Positions 6,477 through 12,556 of a DNA stretch of 13,085 bases are shown here, piece after piece. The number at the start of each line of letters is the position of its first letter. Within the stretch, counting starts at the first letter, position 1. The notes under the pieces were generated by a model. The model did no database searches. It saw only the letters and a program-made list of their open reading frames with translations, and was not told the DNA's origin. Source of the DNA: an uncultured Bacilli bacterium (GTDB lineage Bacteria; Bacillota_I; Bacilli_A; RF39; UBA660). The stretch is from NCBI GenBank assembly GCA_947589375.1, contig CANQAO010000022.1, positions 1 through 13,085 on the forward strand, read 5' to 3'. Made by a program: the position numbers and the translations under genes.

Positions 6477-7358
6477 TTATTTAGATTTTTGTAAATAATT
6501 TTTAAAATCTTTCGTCATTTCTTTTTTTCCATCATTAGTATACCAAAAGGCCTCGGCATCATACGCTTTTATAAACTCTTTACCCTCATTAATATCCATT
6601 AAATAAAGAGTATTAGCTAAAAAGTTAGCAGTATTAATATCATCAGCAATCACCATAACTTGTTTACTATCACTTATCTTTTTACTAGTGAGGGGATTCA
6701 CCATATATGTTTTAAAAGTTGAGGTATTACCTTTAACAGCCAAACTTTCATTTTCTAAACTTACCACTTCTAGTACCGCACCATTTAGATCATGAAGACT
6801 AATTTTAAATTTATCATGATCATAACTATTACCCGTTATGATGTTACCATCTTCATTAATAATATATTTATCAATGCCTTTTTCTTTTAAATAAGCTTCG
6901 ACTTTCCTAGTAGCAAAAGCCCCAATTAAACTATCAACATTAATGTTTTTTAAAGTTTTGGGATCTTGAAAGTCTAATTTATCCATCGATGAGGTAAATT
7001 TAAATGCTTCATCATTATCGATTTTTTTAATTAATTTATCCGTAGTTATATCAATTAAGCCATGACTCTCATGATAAAGTTTTTGACCATATTTTAATAA
7101 TTCGATTAGTTGTTTATCTTGTTTATGATTAGGGTTTTTATAGTACGCGTTATATTCCTTATAAATGTTATCGATATCGTTAAAAATTTTACTAGTATTT
7201 TTATTGGTATATAAATTTACTAAAATATTTTCACTAAAATAATAAAAAGTTTTTGTTTGTTCTTTAGCGGTATTAAATTTTATTATCAGTAAAATTATTA
7301 ACACGATAATAATAAGTAAAATAATATAATTACGTTTATCAATAATTTTTTTTAGCAT
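6477..7358 (-). CDS. Membrane-anchored ApbE-like protein (FAD:protein FMN transferase fold), altered active site
   Basis: ApbE enzymes transfer FMN from FAD to Thr of target flavoproteins outside the membrane. This 293-residue protein has an N-terminal anchor (about 10-27) without a lipobox Cys. It then follows the ApbE order: SHGLIDITTDKL (98-109), VDSLIGAFATRKVEAYLKEK (141-160) where the family has the D-GGIAKG-like helix, IINEDGNIITG (167-176) for the usual GG-N segment, YMVNPLTSKK (218-227) in place of H-I-D-P-x-T-G, and ADDINTANFLANTLYLM (238-254) in place of the segment carrying the metal ligands. In that last segment the expected Asp and Thr, four residues apart, appear as Asn245 and Asn249. 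The His and the TG are also gone. It may therefore be a binding protein or a divergent enzyme. The start is supported by AAGGTGG and an extended -10 promoter. Confidence 0.7.
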   Translation of the reverse strand: MLKKIIDKRNYIILLIIIVLIILLIIKFNTAKEQTKTFYYFSENILVNLYTNKNTSKIFNDIDNIYKEYNAYYKNPNHKQDKQLIELLKYGQKLYHESHGLIDITTDKLIKKIDNDEAFKFTSSMDKLDFQDPKTLKNINVDSLIGAFATRKVEAYLKEKGIDKYIINEDGNIITGNSYDHDKFKISLHDLNGAVLEVVSLENESLAVKGNTSTFKTYMVNPLTSKKISDSKQVMVIADDINTANFLANTLYLMDINEGKEFIKAYDAEAFWYTNDGKKEMTKDFKNYLQKSK

Positions 7359-7373
7359 AGTTCCACCTTATTT

Positions 7374-7402
7374 ATTATAACAAGTTTTAAAATTTAAAAC
7401 AA
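7374..7402 (-). promoter_or_regulatory. Extended -10 promoter of the ApbE-like gene, with palindrome in spacer
   Basis: On the minus strand TATAAT (7374-7379) is preceded by TGT (extended -10) and sits 17 bases from TTGTTT (7397-7402). The spacer contains a perfect inverted repeat, GTTTTAAA and TTTAAAAC around a single base (7384-7400), placed where a repressor would block RNA polymerase. The upstream gene ends in a terminator just before, so this gene needs its own promoter. Confidence 0.45.
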
Positions 7403-7406
7403 GATG

Positions 7407-7426
7407 AAAAAAAACCACGATGTGGT
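7407..7426 (-). terminator. Intrinsic terminator after the GreA-like gene
   Basis: On the minus strand ACCAC (7422-7426) and GTGGT (7414-7418) pair around ATC and are followed by eight T (7407-7414). It starts directly after the TAA at 7430-7428. Confidence 0.7.
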
Positions 7427-7427
7427 G

Positions 7428-8006
7428 TTACTTATAGTTAAGAATTCTAGTTTTAAATTGTTTTTCAGTGATGGCATTTAATATTTTAACGGGGCCCTTT
7501 TCTAGATTAACCATCTCGCCAATTTTATGATGCGAAAAATCATTAAAGCCATATGCGAGACCTGTAACATCAGATATAGTATTTCCTCTAGCTTTATATA
7601 AAGCTAATTTTTCATTATCAAGGCCTAAAACAATATCATTAGTGGTAACGATCTGATTAGGTTTATTTAAATCCTTTTCACACATAATATCGATAATATC
7701 GATAATGTTTAAAATATTATCTATTATGACTTTTTGGGAATTTTGAGGTGGCCAATTAAAAGGACAAATCTCATCACCTATTTTAGATAAATATAATTCC
7801 TGACCTAAAGCGGTATCTAAAGTAGCTGCCATAATGCCATATTTTATTTTATCAGTATCGGTAATAATGCATAAATTTTCACCAATTTGATTATCATAAA
7901 CCACGATACTACCTAATCTAGCTACTTTATCTTCACAGGTATGAAGATTTTTTTTAATTTGTTTTAACTCATCTAAACTCATACTACTTACATCTACTTC
8001 AATCAT
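7428..8006 (-). CDS. Protein with GreA/GreB C-terminal-like domain, 192 aa
   Basis: Residues 28-95 resemble the C-terminal FKBP-like domain of transcript cleavage factors GreA/GreB: VARLGSIVVYDN, then IITDTDKIKYGI, then ALGQELYLSKIGDEI, which matches the family pattern V-x-LGS-x-V ... G ... LG-x-x-L-x-x-K-x-GDE. In GreA this domain docks on RNA polymerase near the secondary channel. Only about 27 residues precede it, so the usual N-terminal coiled coil with its acidic tip is absent and RNA-cleavage stimulation is not expected. The C-terminal 95 residues are of unknown fold, with a hydrophobic Ile/Asp-rich helix at about 93-108 and the segment LAYGFNDFSHHKIGEMV at 150-166. Function is unknown; an RNA-polymerase-binding or Rnk-like regulator is possible. 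The start has GGAGGAT at good spacing, and terminators on both sides make it monocistronic. Confidence 0.6.
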   Translation of the reverse strand: MIEVDVSSMSLDELKQIKKNLHTCEDKVARLGSIVVYDNQIGENLCIITDTDKIKYGIMAATLDTALGQELYLSKIGDEICPFNWPPQNSQKVIIDNILNIIDIIDIMCEKDLNKPNQIVTTNDIVLGLDNEKLALYKARGNTISDVTGLAYGFNDFSHHKIGEMVNLEKGPVKILNAITEKQFKTRILNYK

Positions 8007-8027
8007 TGCTATCCTCCAACCTTAAAC

Positions 8028-8036
8028 ATTATAACA
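8028..8036 (-). promoter_or_regulatory. Extended -10 promoter element of the GreA-like gene
   Basis: On the minus strand TGTTATAAT gives a TGN-extended perfect -10 (TATAAT, 8028-8033). No good -35 is seen at 17 bases, which is acceptable for extended -10 promoters. It lies between the glycosyltransferase terminator and the ribosome binding site GGAGGAT (8011-8017). Confidence 0.4.
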
Positions 8037-8046
8037 TCCCGCACAT

Positions 8047-8073
8047 AAAAAAGCTAGCTTTTTTTATGCTAGC
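8047..8073 (-). terminator. Intrinsic terminator after the glycosyltransferase gene
   Basis: On the minus strand two GCTAGC arms (8068-8073 and 8053-8058) enclose a 9-base A-rich loop and are followed by six T (8047-8052). It lies four bases beyond the glycosyltransferase stop codon. Because GCTAGC is itself palindromic, an alternative A-tract/T-tract hairpin is possible. Confidence 0.75.
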
Positions 8074-8077
8074 GTAA

Positions 8078-9091
8078 TTATTTTATTAAATCTTTATCTA
8101 AAACTTGTTCATATATTTTCTTTAGTTCTAAACCTATTTTTTTAATGTCTCTATCCGCTGCGACTTTATAGCCTTGATTAGAGATTTTTGGCAAATCACC
8201 ATTTAATAAGCCTTTGATTTTTTGTTCAAATTCTAGTGTATTTTTAGCTTTATAGACGTTATAGCCATCAGTTAACCATTCATCATAAATGGGAATATCA
8301 CTAATAATCGTATCGATTTTCATGGCTAAGGCTTCTAATAAGACAATGCCTTCGGTTTCTTCCTTAGTGGGGAAAATATAAATGTCGGCTCCAGCATAAG
8401 CGTCTTTAAGTTCTTCACTAGAAACATAACCTGGAAAATAAACATTATCCGTTTTATGTTTCATGGCATCATTTACTTTAATTGTTCTAAGGGATGGTGC
8501 CGTATAACCGAACCAGATAAATTTATATTCGGGCATTCTTTTTGCGAGCTCTAAAAACTCTAAAATACCTTTTCTTTCGATATAAAGACCGACAGACATG
8601 ATAACTTTATCAGTATCTTTAAAACCATATTTAGCTCTAAACCTTTGCCGAGCTTTAGGATCGATATCCCAAAAAGATAAGTCAATACCATTAGAAATCG
8701 GAATTATTTTTTTATCTAGTTTATAATTTTCTAAAAGATGTTTGGAATAAGGTGTCGGCGTTAATAATAAATCAGCCTGACTATAACAAATTTTAAGCCA
8801 CTGTTTAAATGTCGGTGACGCAATATTAGAAAATTTAAAGGAATTGCGAAAATCTTCTTCAGTTGAATGGGCATGAAAAATAACTTTTTTACCCTTCGCT
8901 TTGGCTTTTTTCGCCATCACTAAAGAATCAGGAAATATCGTATTGATATGGACAATATCATAATCATCGTTAGGATCAGTTGTATAAGGAACTTTAGCTA
9001 ATTTTAAAGCTTTTTGTTGATGTCTAGAAGCCATACCAATCCCACTTTTTTCAAGGTCTTTGACTTTACTGGTATATAGTAAAACTTTCAT
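8078..9091 (-). CDS. GT4-family glycosyltransferase
   Basis: This is a GT-B fold retaining glycosyltransferase of family 4, 337 residues. The N-terminal acceptor domain has KSGIGMASRHQQKAL (15-29), YDIVHINT (44-51) and FHAHSTEEDF (72-81). The linker has PISNGID (131-137). The C-terminal nucleotide-sugar domain has SVGLYIERKG (166-175) and the E-x7-E motif (Glu245, Glu253) in EETEGIVLLEALA. There is no signal peptide; GT4 enzymes of this kind work on the inner membrane face. The short length and the HAHSTEEDF motif resemble glycosyltransferases that glucosylate diacylglycerol for glycolipid or lipoteichoic acid anchors, but the acceptor is inferred. It follows ylmC by 11 bases with an excellent AGGAGG site, so the two are co-transcribed. 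It ends at its own terminator. Confidence 0.92.
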   Translation of the reverse strand: MKVLLYTSKVKDLEKSGIGMASRHQQKALKLAKVPYTTDPNDDYDIVHINTIFPDSLVMAKKAKAKGKKVIFHAHSTEEDFRNSFKFSNIASPTFKQWLKICYSQADLLLTPTPYSKHLLENYKLDKKIIPISNGIDLSFWDIDPKARQRFRAKYGFKDTDKVIMSVGLYIERKGILEFLELAKRMPEYKFIWFGYTAPSLRTIKVNDAMKHKTDNVYFPGYVSSEELKDAYAGADIYIFPTKEETEGIVLLEALAMKIDTIISDIPIYDEWLTDGYNVYKAKNTLEFEQKIKGLLNGDLPKISNQGYKVAADRDIKKIGLELKKIYEQVLDKDLIK

Positions 9092-9102
9092 GATTGTTCC
9101 TC

Positions 9103-9324
9103 CTAACTGCTTACATTAACTAGTATAACATCTTTGCCAATTTTGTCAATTTGCATCCATTTGACAGAAGTGACATTTGAATTAAAAAACAAAAATCTGC
9201 GTTTTTGAACTGAAAGCTCTTCAATTTTACCATCTTTGGTAATTAATACATCGATAATGGTGCCGATTTTCCCCCCGGTTATCACGTCGATTACATCTTT
9301 ACCTTGCAAATCCGAAAGTAACAT
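9103..9324 (-). CDS. ylmC: YlmC/YmxH-type PRC-barrel protein, 73 aa
   Basis: This small PRC-barrel protein is of the YlmC/YmxH family, which lies downstream of sigG in many spore-forming Firmicutes. The N-terminus MLLSDLQGKDVIDV with GGKIGTIIDV is the family signature, and KDGKIEEL and a C-terminal VKWMQIDKIGKDVILV complete the barrel. Its exact role is unknown; a sporulation or membrane role is usually supposed. I place the start at 9324 and not at the longer ATG at 9378. The shorter form has AGGTGG (9329-9334) at ideal spacing and gives the conserved family N-terminus. The longer one would add 18 residues with no family counterpart and begin inside the upstream gene's terminator hairpin. 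It is followed closely by the glycosyltransferase gene. Confidence 0.9.
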   Translation of the reverse strand: MLLSDLQGKDVIDVITGGKIGTIIDVLITKDGKIEELSVQKRRFLFFNSNVTSVKWMQIDKIGKDVILVNVSS

Positions 9325-9328
9325 TAAA

Positions 9329-9334
9329 CCACCT
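9329..9334 (-). promoter_or_regulatory. Ribosome binding site that fixes the ylmC start
   Basis: AGGTGG on the minus strand lies four bases before the last-but-conserved ATG (9324-9322). The alternative upstream ATG at 9378-9376 has no comparable site and is part of a hairpin arm. Confidence 0.8.
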
Positions 9335-9354
9335 ACTATTATTTTATTAATTCT

Positions 9355-9386
9355 AAAAAAAGAAAATGACAATTTCATTTTCTTTT
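9355..9386 (-). terminator. AT-rich terminator hairpin overlapping the amidotransferase stop
   Basis: On the minus strand a perfect 12-bp inverted repeat, AAAAGAAAATGA (9375-9386) with its complement (9358-9369), has a 5-base loop AATTG and runs into seven T. The TGA stop of the amidotransferase is the last three bases of the left arm. The stem has few GC pairs, so termination may be partial and some readthrough into ylmC is likely. Confidence 0.55.
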
Positions 9387-10079
9387 AGCTTCATCAATAA
9401 GCCTATCGAATAATACTTGATTATTATCTTCAATTTCGGGATGAAATTGAACTCCAATGATCCATAAATTAGGATTTTTGCTTTCTAAAACCTCAATCGT
9501 ACCATCTTCAGCTCTGCCAGTAACTTTAAAATACTTGCCTTCATCATTAGGAAATAAGGAATCCAAAATAGCGTAGTTATGAATTGATGGTTCATCAATA
9601 GTTTCTCTTTTAAATGTGTCAAAGAGTTTAGAATCTGGTTTTAAATAGACGGCATGTTTAACTTTATCTATTTGATTTAAATAAATTGCCTCTAAAAGTC
9701 TATGACCTTTGATGGCTGTCAAATAGTTTTTTTCATCACATAGAGTATTTAGTGATAGATCATTCTGCTTTAAATATTCATAACCAGCTAACGCCTGCAC
9801 GCCCGCGCAAATGGCTAAAACAGGAATTTCCTTTTTTAGTGCATAATCTACGGATTTAATATAAGTTTCATCAATTATTGATGCCCCTTGAAAAATAAGA
9901 CCATCACAAATATCCAAAGTTATTGTATCAAAACCATCAGGGAAAGAAATACCAATAGGAATGCCGCCAGCATTTATAATTCTACGAGCATAATTATCAA
10001 TGACTTTAGTAAAACAATGAAATGGCCGATTAGATTCAGAAACTCTAGGAGCGATAATACCAATGATTGGTTTTTTCAT
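9375..10079 (-). CDS. Class I glutamine amidotransferase-like protein (peptidase C26, gamma-glutamyl hydrolase/PuuD-like)
   Basis: This 234-residue single-domain class I glutamine amidotransferase fold belongs to the group that hydrolyses gamma-glutamyl amides, such as gamma-glutamyl-GABA (PuuD) or polyglutamates. It begins PIIGIIAPRVSESNRPF, like family members. The nucleophile elbow is LAICAGVQALAG with Cys91, and the rest of the triad is GVQFHPE with His213 and Glu215, so it should be active. The usual GG of the oxyanion segment after DGL is replaced by IFQGASI (62-68), and the residue after the catalytic Cys is Ala instead of the more common Arg, so the substrate may differ. No synthetase domain is fused. 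It follows sigG by 35 bp without a terminator and has GGGAGG before its ATG, so co-expression with sigG in the forespore is plausible. Confidence 0.9.
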   Translation of the reverse strand: MKKPIIGIIAPRVSESNRPFHCFTKVIDNYARRIINAGGIPIGISFPDGFDTITLDICDGLIFQGASIIDETYIKSVDYALKKEIPVLAICAGVQALAGYEYLKQNDLSLNTLCDEKNYLTAIKGHRLLEAIYLNQIDKVKHAVYLKPDSKLFDTFKRETIDEPSIHNYAILDSLFPNDEGKYFKVTGRAEDGTIEVLESKNPNLWIIGVQFHPEIEDNNQVLFDRLIDEAKRK

Positions 10080-10114
10080 TTTGACCTCCCTAGAGTATTT
10101 TATGCATTTATTAA

Positions 10115-10888
10115 TTAATCGATAAGTTTTTTTATATTAAGTAAACCATTCTTTTCTAATCTAGAAATTTGCGCTTGACTAATACCGATTTCTTCAGCTA
10201 ATTCCATTTGGGTTTTACCAACTAAATAACGTTCAATTAAAATATATTTTTCTTTGGGCTTTAATTTATTTAAAGCATTTTTAAGGGAAATTTTTTCATC
10301 TAAACCATAGATTTCTTCATTATTACACAATTGATCTGAAAGATAGATAATATCTCCCCCATCGTTATAGATGGGTTCAAACATACTAATGGTATCTTTT
10401 AGCGAATTTAATGCATGACTCACTTCAAAATCAGTGACGCCCATAATAGCAGCAATTTCACTAACTGTTGGCTCTTTCCCATTTTTATTGATAAGCTCTT
10501 CTTTCGTTTTAAGAGCTTTAAAAGCTAGATCTTTAATACTTCGAGATATTCTAATACTATTATTATCTCTTAAATATCTTTTGATTTCCCCTAAAATCAT
10601 CGGAACCGCATAAGTACTGAAACGAACTTCATGAGCTAAATCAAAATTATCGATGGCTTTAATTAAGCCAATACAGCCAACTTGAAATAAATCATCTAAA
10701 TTATCAGTACGATTATTATATGGTTTTAAAATTGATAAAACTAATTTTAAATTACCATTAATAAGTTCTTCTTTAGCTTTTAAATCGCCTGATTGTAATT
10801 TTTTAAATAATTCTATTTGTTCTTCATTACTTAATACTTTAATATCCGCAGTATTCACGCCACAAATGTCGACTTTATGACGTGCCAT
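10115..10888 (-). CDS. sigG: RNA polymerase sporulation sigma factor SigG
   Basis: SigG directs late forespore transcription during endospore formation. At 257 residues it is typical. The N-terminus with DICGVNT matches the family signature that precedes region 2. Region 2 (about 60-110) has DDLFQVGCIGLIKAIDNFDL and FSTYAVPMILGEIKRYLRDN, where the -10 element is recognised. The segment MFEPIYNDGGD (169-179) distinguishes SigG from SigF. Region 4.2 has the helix-turn-helix TQMELAEEIGISQAQISRLE (226-245). There are no gaps or frameshifts. The start has AAAGGAG at good spacing. The upstream PAP2 gene ends in a terminator, and a SigG-like promoter lies between, which indicates autoregulation. Presence of this gene implies the organism forms endospores or recently descends from one that did. 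Confidence 0.96.
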   Translation of the reverse strand: MARHKVDICGVNTADIKVLSNEEQIELFKKLQSGDLKAKEELINGNLKLVLSILKPYNNRTDNLDDLFQVGCIGLIKAIDNFDLAHEVRFSTYAVPMILGEIKRYLRDNNSIRISRSIKDLAFKALKTKEELINKNGKEPTVSEIAAIMGVTDFEVSHALNSLKDTISMFEPIYNDGGDIIYLSDQLCNNEEIYGLDEKISLKNALNKLKPKEKYILIERYLVGKTQMELAEEIGISQAQISRLEKNGLLNIKKLID

Positions 10889-10906
10889 AAACGCTCCTTT
10901 CTATTT

Positions 10907-10937
10907 TATTTTGAAAGGAAAATGAAAAATTTATTCA
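10907..10937 (-). promoter_or_regulatory. Candidate SigG/SigF-type promoter of sigG
   Basis: On the minus strand TGAATA (10932-10937) equals the SigG -35 consensus. Eighteen bases further, CAAAATA (10907-10913) matches the -10 consensus CATACTA at 5 of 7 positions. Known SigG promoters have 17-18 bases between these boxes. It lies between the PAP2 terminator and the sigG ribosome binding site. In AT-rich DNA a chance match is possible. Confidence 0.45.
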
Positions 10938-10940
10938 TTT

Positions 10941-10963
10941 AAAAAGACTTAATGTTTAAGTCT
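10941..10963 (-). terminator. Intrinsic terminator overlapping the PAP2 stop
   Basis: On the minus strand AGACTTAA (10956-10963) and TTAAGTCT (10945-10952) form a perfect 8-bp stem with a 3-base loop, followed by a T tract (10941-10945). The stop codon of the PAP2 gene lies within the hairpin. Confidence 0.75.
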
Positions 10964-11572
10964 ATAGTAATCGATAACTGAAGTAACAATAATTAAATAA
11001 CTAAGTGATAGGGTAAAACCTCCAATGATATCAGTACAATAATGGACCCCTAAATAAATACGGCTAATACCAATTAAAATAATTAAAATAGCTATCACAA
11101 TAGTTAAAATTTTTTTCATTTTTTTTGAAATTTGTGTTTGCCAGATAAGATAAATAAGTAATCCATAAAAAGCCATGGCAATCATCGCGTGAGCCGAAGG
11201 AAAACTATATCCTGTTTCTTCGATAAGCATCCATTCAAAGGGCCTAGGTCTTGAAAAAATATATTTTAAAACTGTATTGATGATAAAAATTAAGCTTAAA
11301 CTTCCTAGCGATAGCCAGGCATATTTTTTATTTTTAAAAAGTATAAATAACAAAGCTGAAATAATGATGATAACTATAGGGCTGGCAAATGATGTTACAA
11401 ATAAAAAGAAAGATGTCCAAAAAGATGATTTAATACTAATAACCGCGTGATAAATAGTGGTATCAAAGGCAAGTAATGGTTCATCTAAAACTTCATGAGC
11501 GACTATGGCAAAAATGAATAATAAAATGCCAAGAATTATCCATTTACCATAATTCTTTAAAAAAATTGTCAT
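10949..11572 (-). CDS. PAP2-family membrane phosphatase
   Basis: This integral membrane phosphatase of the PAP2/PgpB/BcrC superfamily dephosphorylates lipid phosphates such as undecaprenyl pyrophosphate or phosphatidate at the outer membrane face. All three motifs are intact: K-x6-RP (Lys103, Arg110, Pro111), PSAH (125-128, His128) and SR-x5-H-x3-D (Ser170, Arg171, His177, Asp181). About six hydrophobic segments are visible, starting at 11-25. Length 207 is typical. The substrate cannot be decided from sequence; cell-wall carrier recycling is a reasonable guess. AAAAGGGGAT lies upstream of the ATG. It follows the yitT-like gene by 14 bases and is co-transcribed with it, ending in its own terminator ahead of sigG. 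Confidence 0.95.
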   Translation of the reverse strand: MTIFLKNYGKWIILGILLFIFAIVAHEVLDEPLLAFDTTIYHAVISIKSSFWTSFFLFVTSFASPIVIIIISALLFILFKNKKYAWLSLGSLSLIFIINTVLKYIFSRPRPFEWMLIEETGYSFPSAHAMIAMAFYGLLIYLIWQTQISKKMKKILTIVIAILIILIGISRIYLGVHYCTDIIGGFTLSLSYLIIVTSVIDYYRLKH

Positions 11573-11586
11573 ATTTATCCCCTTTT

Positions 11587-12477
11587 CTATTTTTCTTTTG
11601 AAATTGGTTTAAGTTCTTTAGGTTTTTTCTTAATATGCGTTCCAATAACCTCTGATACATCACTTACAGTGACAAATGAAGAAGCATCGGCTTGTTTAAT
11701 AATTTCTCTTAATTCAGGTAGTTCAATTCTAGTTACCACCGTATAAATAATAGTTTTATGAGATTGTGATACAGCCCCAATACCATCTAAAATAGTAACT
11801 GTGCGCCCTAACTGACGAAAAATTTCTCTAGAAATATCTTCCTCTTTTTCGGTAATAATATAAACGGCTTTGGCCTGATCCATACCTTCAGAAACAATAT
11901 CAATAATTTTAAAAGTTACAAAATAAGTTAGTAATGAGTAAAGGGCTCTATCAGGTCCAAAGACAAAAAAGGCTGTTCCATAAATAAAAATATTAATAAT
12001 TAAAATAACTTGACCGACTGAAATGGTAGATTTTTTACTAAGTAAAATAGCGACAATTTCCGTGCCATCTAAATAACCACCAAATTTAATTACTAAACCA
12101 ACTCCGATTCCTAATAATAGTCCGCCATAAATAAAGGCCAGTAAGATATCATCAGTAACGACGGGAACATAATGAAATACTTCGAGTAAAGTCGTAAAAA
12201 TAAGCATACCATATACACCTTTTAGGAAAAATTTTTTCCCTAATAGTTTAAAGCCCATTAGTAAAAAAGGAATATTTAAAGCTATGATAAATAAACTTAA
12301 TGAACCACCCAATACCGTATTTAAAATAATGGAAATTCCAGTTACGCCACCATCGATAATCGAATTAGGAATTAAAAATATTTCTAAAGCTGCCGCCGCC
12401 ATAGTCGCCCCTATAGCAATAAAAATTAATGATGGAATTTGTTTTAAAATTTTATAAGTTAAACTTTTATCTTTCAT
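11587..12477 (-). CDS. YitT-family membrane protein with DUF2179 domain
   Basis: A YitT/YpjC-type integral membrane protein, common and often multi-copy in Bacilli, of unconfirmed function (transport is often assumed). About five to six hydrophobic segments cover roughly the first 205 residues, with family sequence IPNSIIDGGVTGISI and KFGGYLDGTEIVAILLS. A soluble C-terminal DUF2179 domain follows, with KAVYIITEK, GRTVTILDGIGA, KTIIYTVVTRIELPEL and FVTVSDVSEVIG, and then a Lys-rich tail. I choose the ATG at 12477 (296 residues): GGAGGT lies seven bases before it, whereas the upstream ATG at 12492 has no binding site and itself forms part of the ATGGAGG sequence. A TATAAT promoter lies just upstream. 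It is the first gene of a two-gene unit with PAP2 and ends in TAG. Confidence 0.93.
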   Translation of the reverse strand: MKDKSLTYKILKQIPSLIFIAIGATMAAAALEIFLIPNSIIDGGVTGISIILNTVLGGSLSLFIIALNIPFLLMGFKLLGKKFFLKGVYGMLIFTTLLEVFHYVPVVTDDILLAFIYGGLLLGIGVGLVIKFGGYLDGTEIVAILLSKKSTISVGQVILIINIFIYGTAFFVFGPDRALYSLLTYFVTFKIIDIVSEGMDQAKAVYIITEKEEDISREIFRQLGRTVTILDGIGAVSQSHKTIIYTVVTRIELPELREIIKQADASSFVTVSDVSEVIGTHIKKKPKELKPISKEK

Positions 12478-12484
12478 AACAGCT

Positions 12485-12490
12485 ACCTCC
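12485..12490 (-). promoter_or_regulatory. Ribosome binding site that fixes the yitT-like start
   Basis: GGAGGT on the minus strand is seven bases upstream of the ATG at 12477-12475. The longer frame starting at 12492 would place this site inside its own second and third codons. Confidence 0.75.
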
Positions 12491-12496
12491 ATTTTA

Positions 12497-12525
12497 ATTA
12501 TACCGAATATTATTATTTTTTTCTA
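12497..12525 (-). promoter_or_regulatory. Probable sigma-A promoter of the yitT-like/PAP2 unit
   Basis: On the minus strand a perfect TATAAT (12497-12502) lies 17 bases from TAGAAA (12520-12525, 4 of 6). It follows the terminator of the TPR gene, as expected for an independent unit. Confidence 0.45.
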
Positions 12526-12536
12526 CCAAATCAAAG

Positions 12537-12556
12537 AAAAAAAGCCAATTTGGCTT
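12537..12556 (-). terminator. Intrinsic terminator after the TPR glycosyltransferase gene
   Basis: On the minus strand AAGCCA (12551-12556) and TGGCTT (12542-12547) pair around a short AT loop and are followed by seven T (12537-12543). The left arm overlaps the TAA stop. It resembles the hairpin after the 177-residue gene. Confidence 0.7.

Noticed and set aside
8046..8074. Double GCTAGC as a regulatory operator or recombination site
   Set aside because: The T tract and position just after a stop codon are fully explained by an intrinsic terminator.
9888..10118. 76-codon open frame on the + strand
   Set aside because: It is antisense to the amidotransferase gene and crosses its ribosome binding site.
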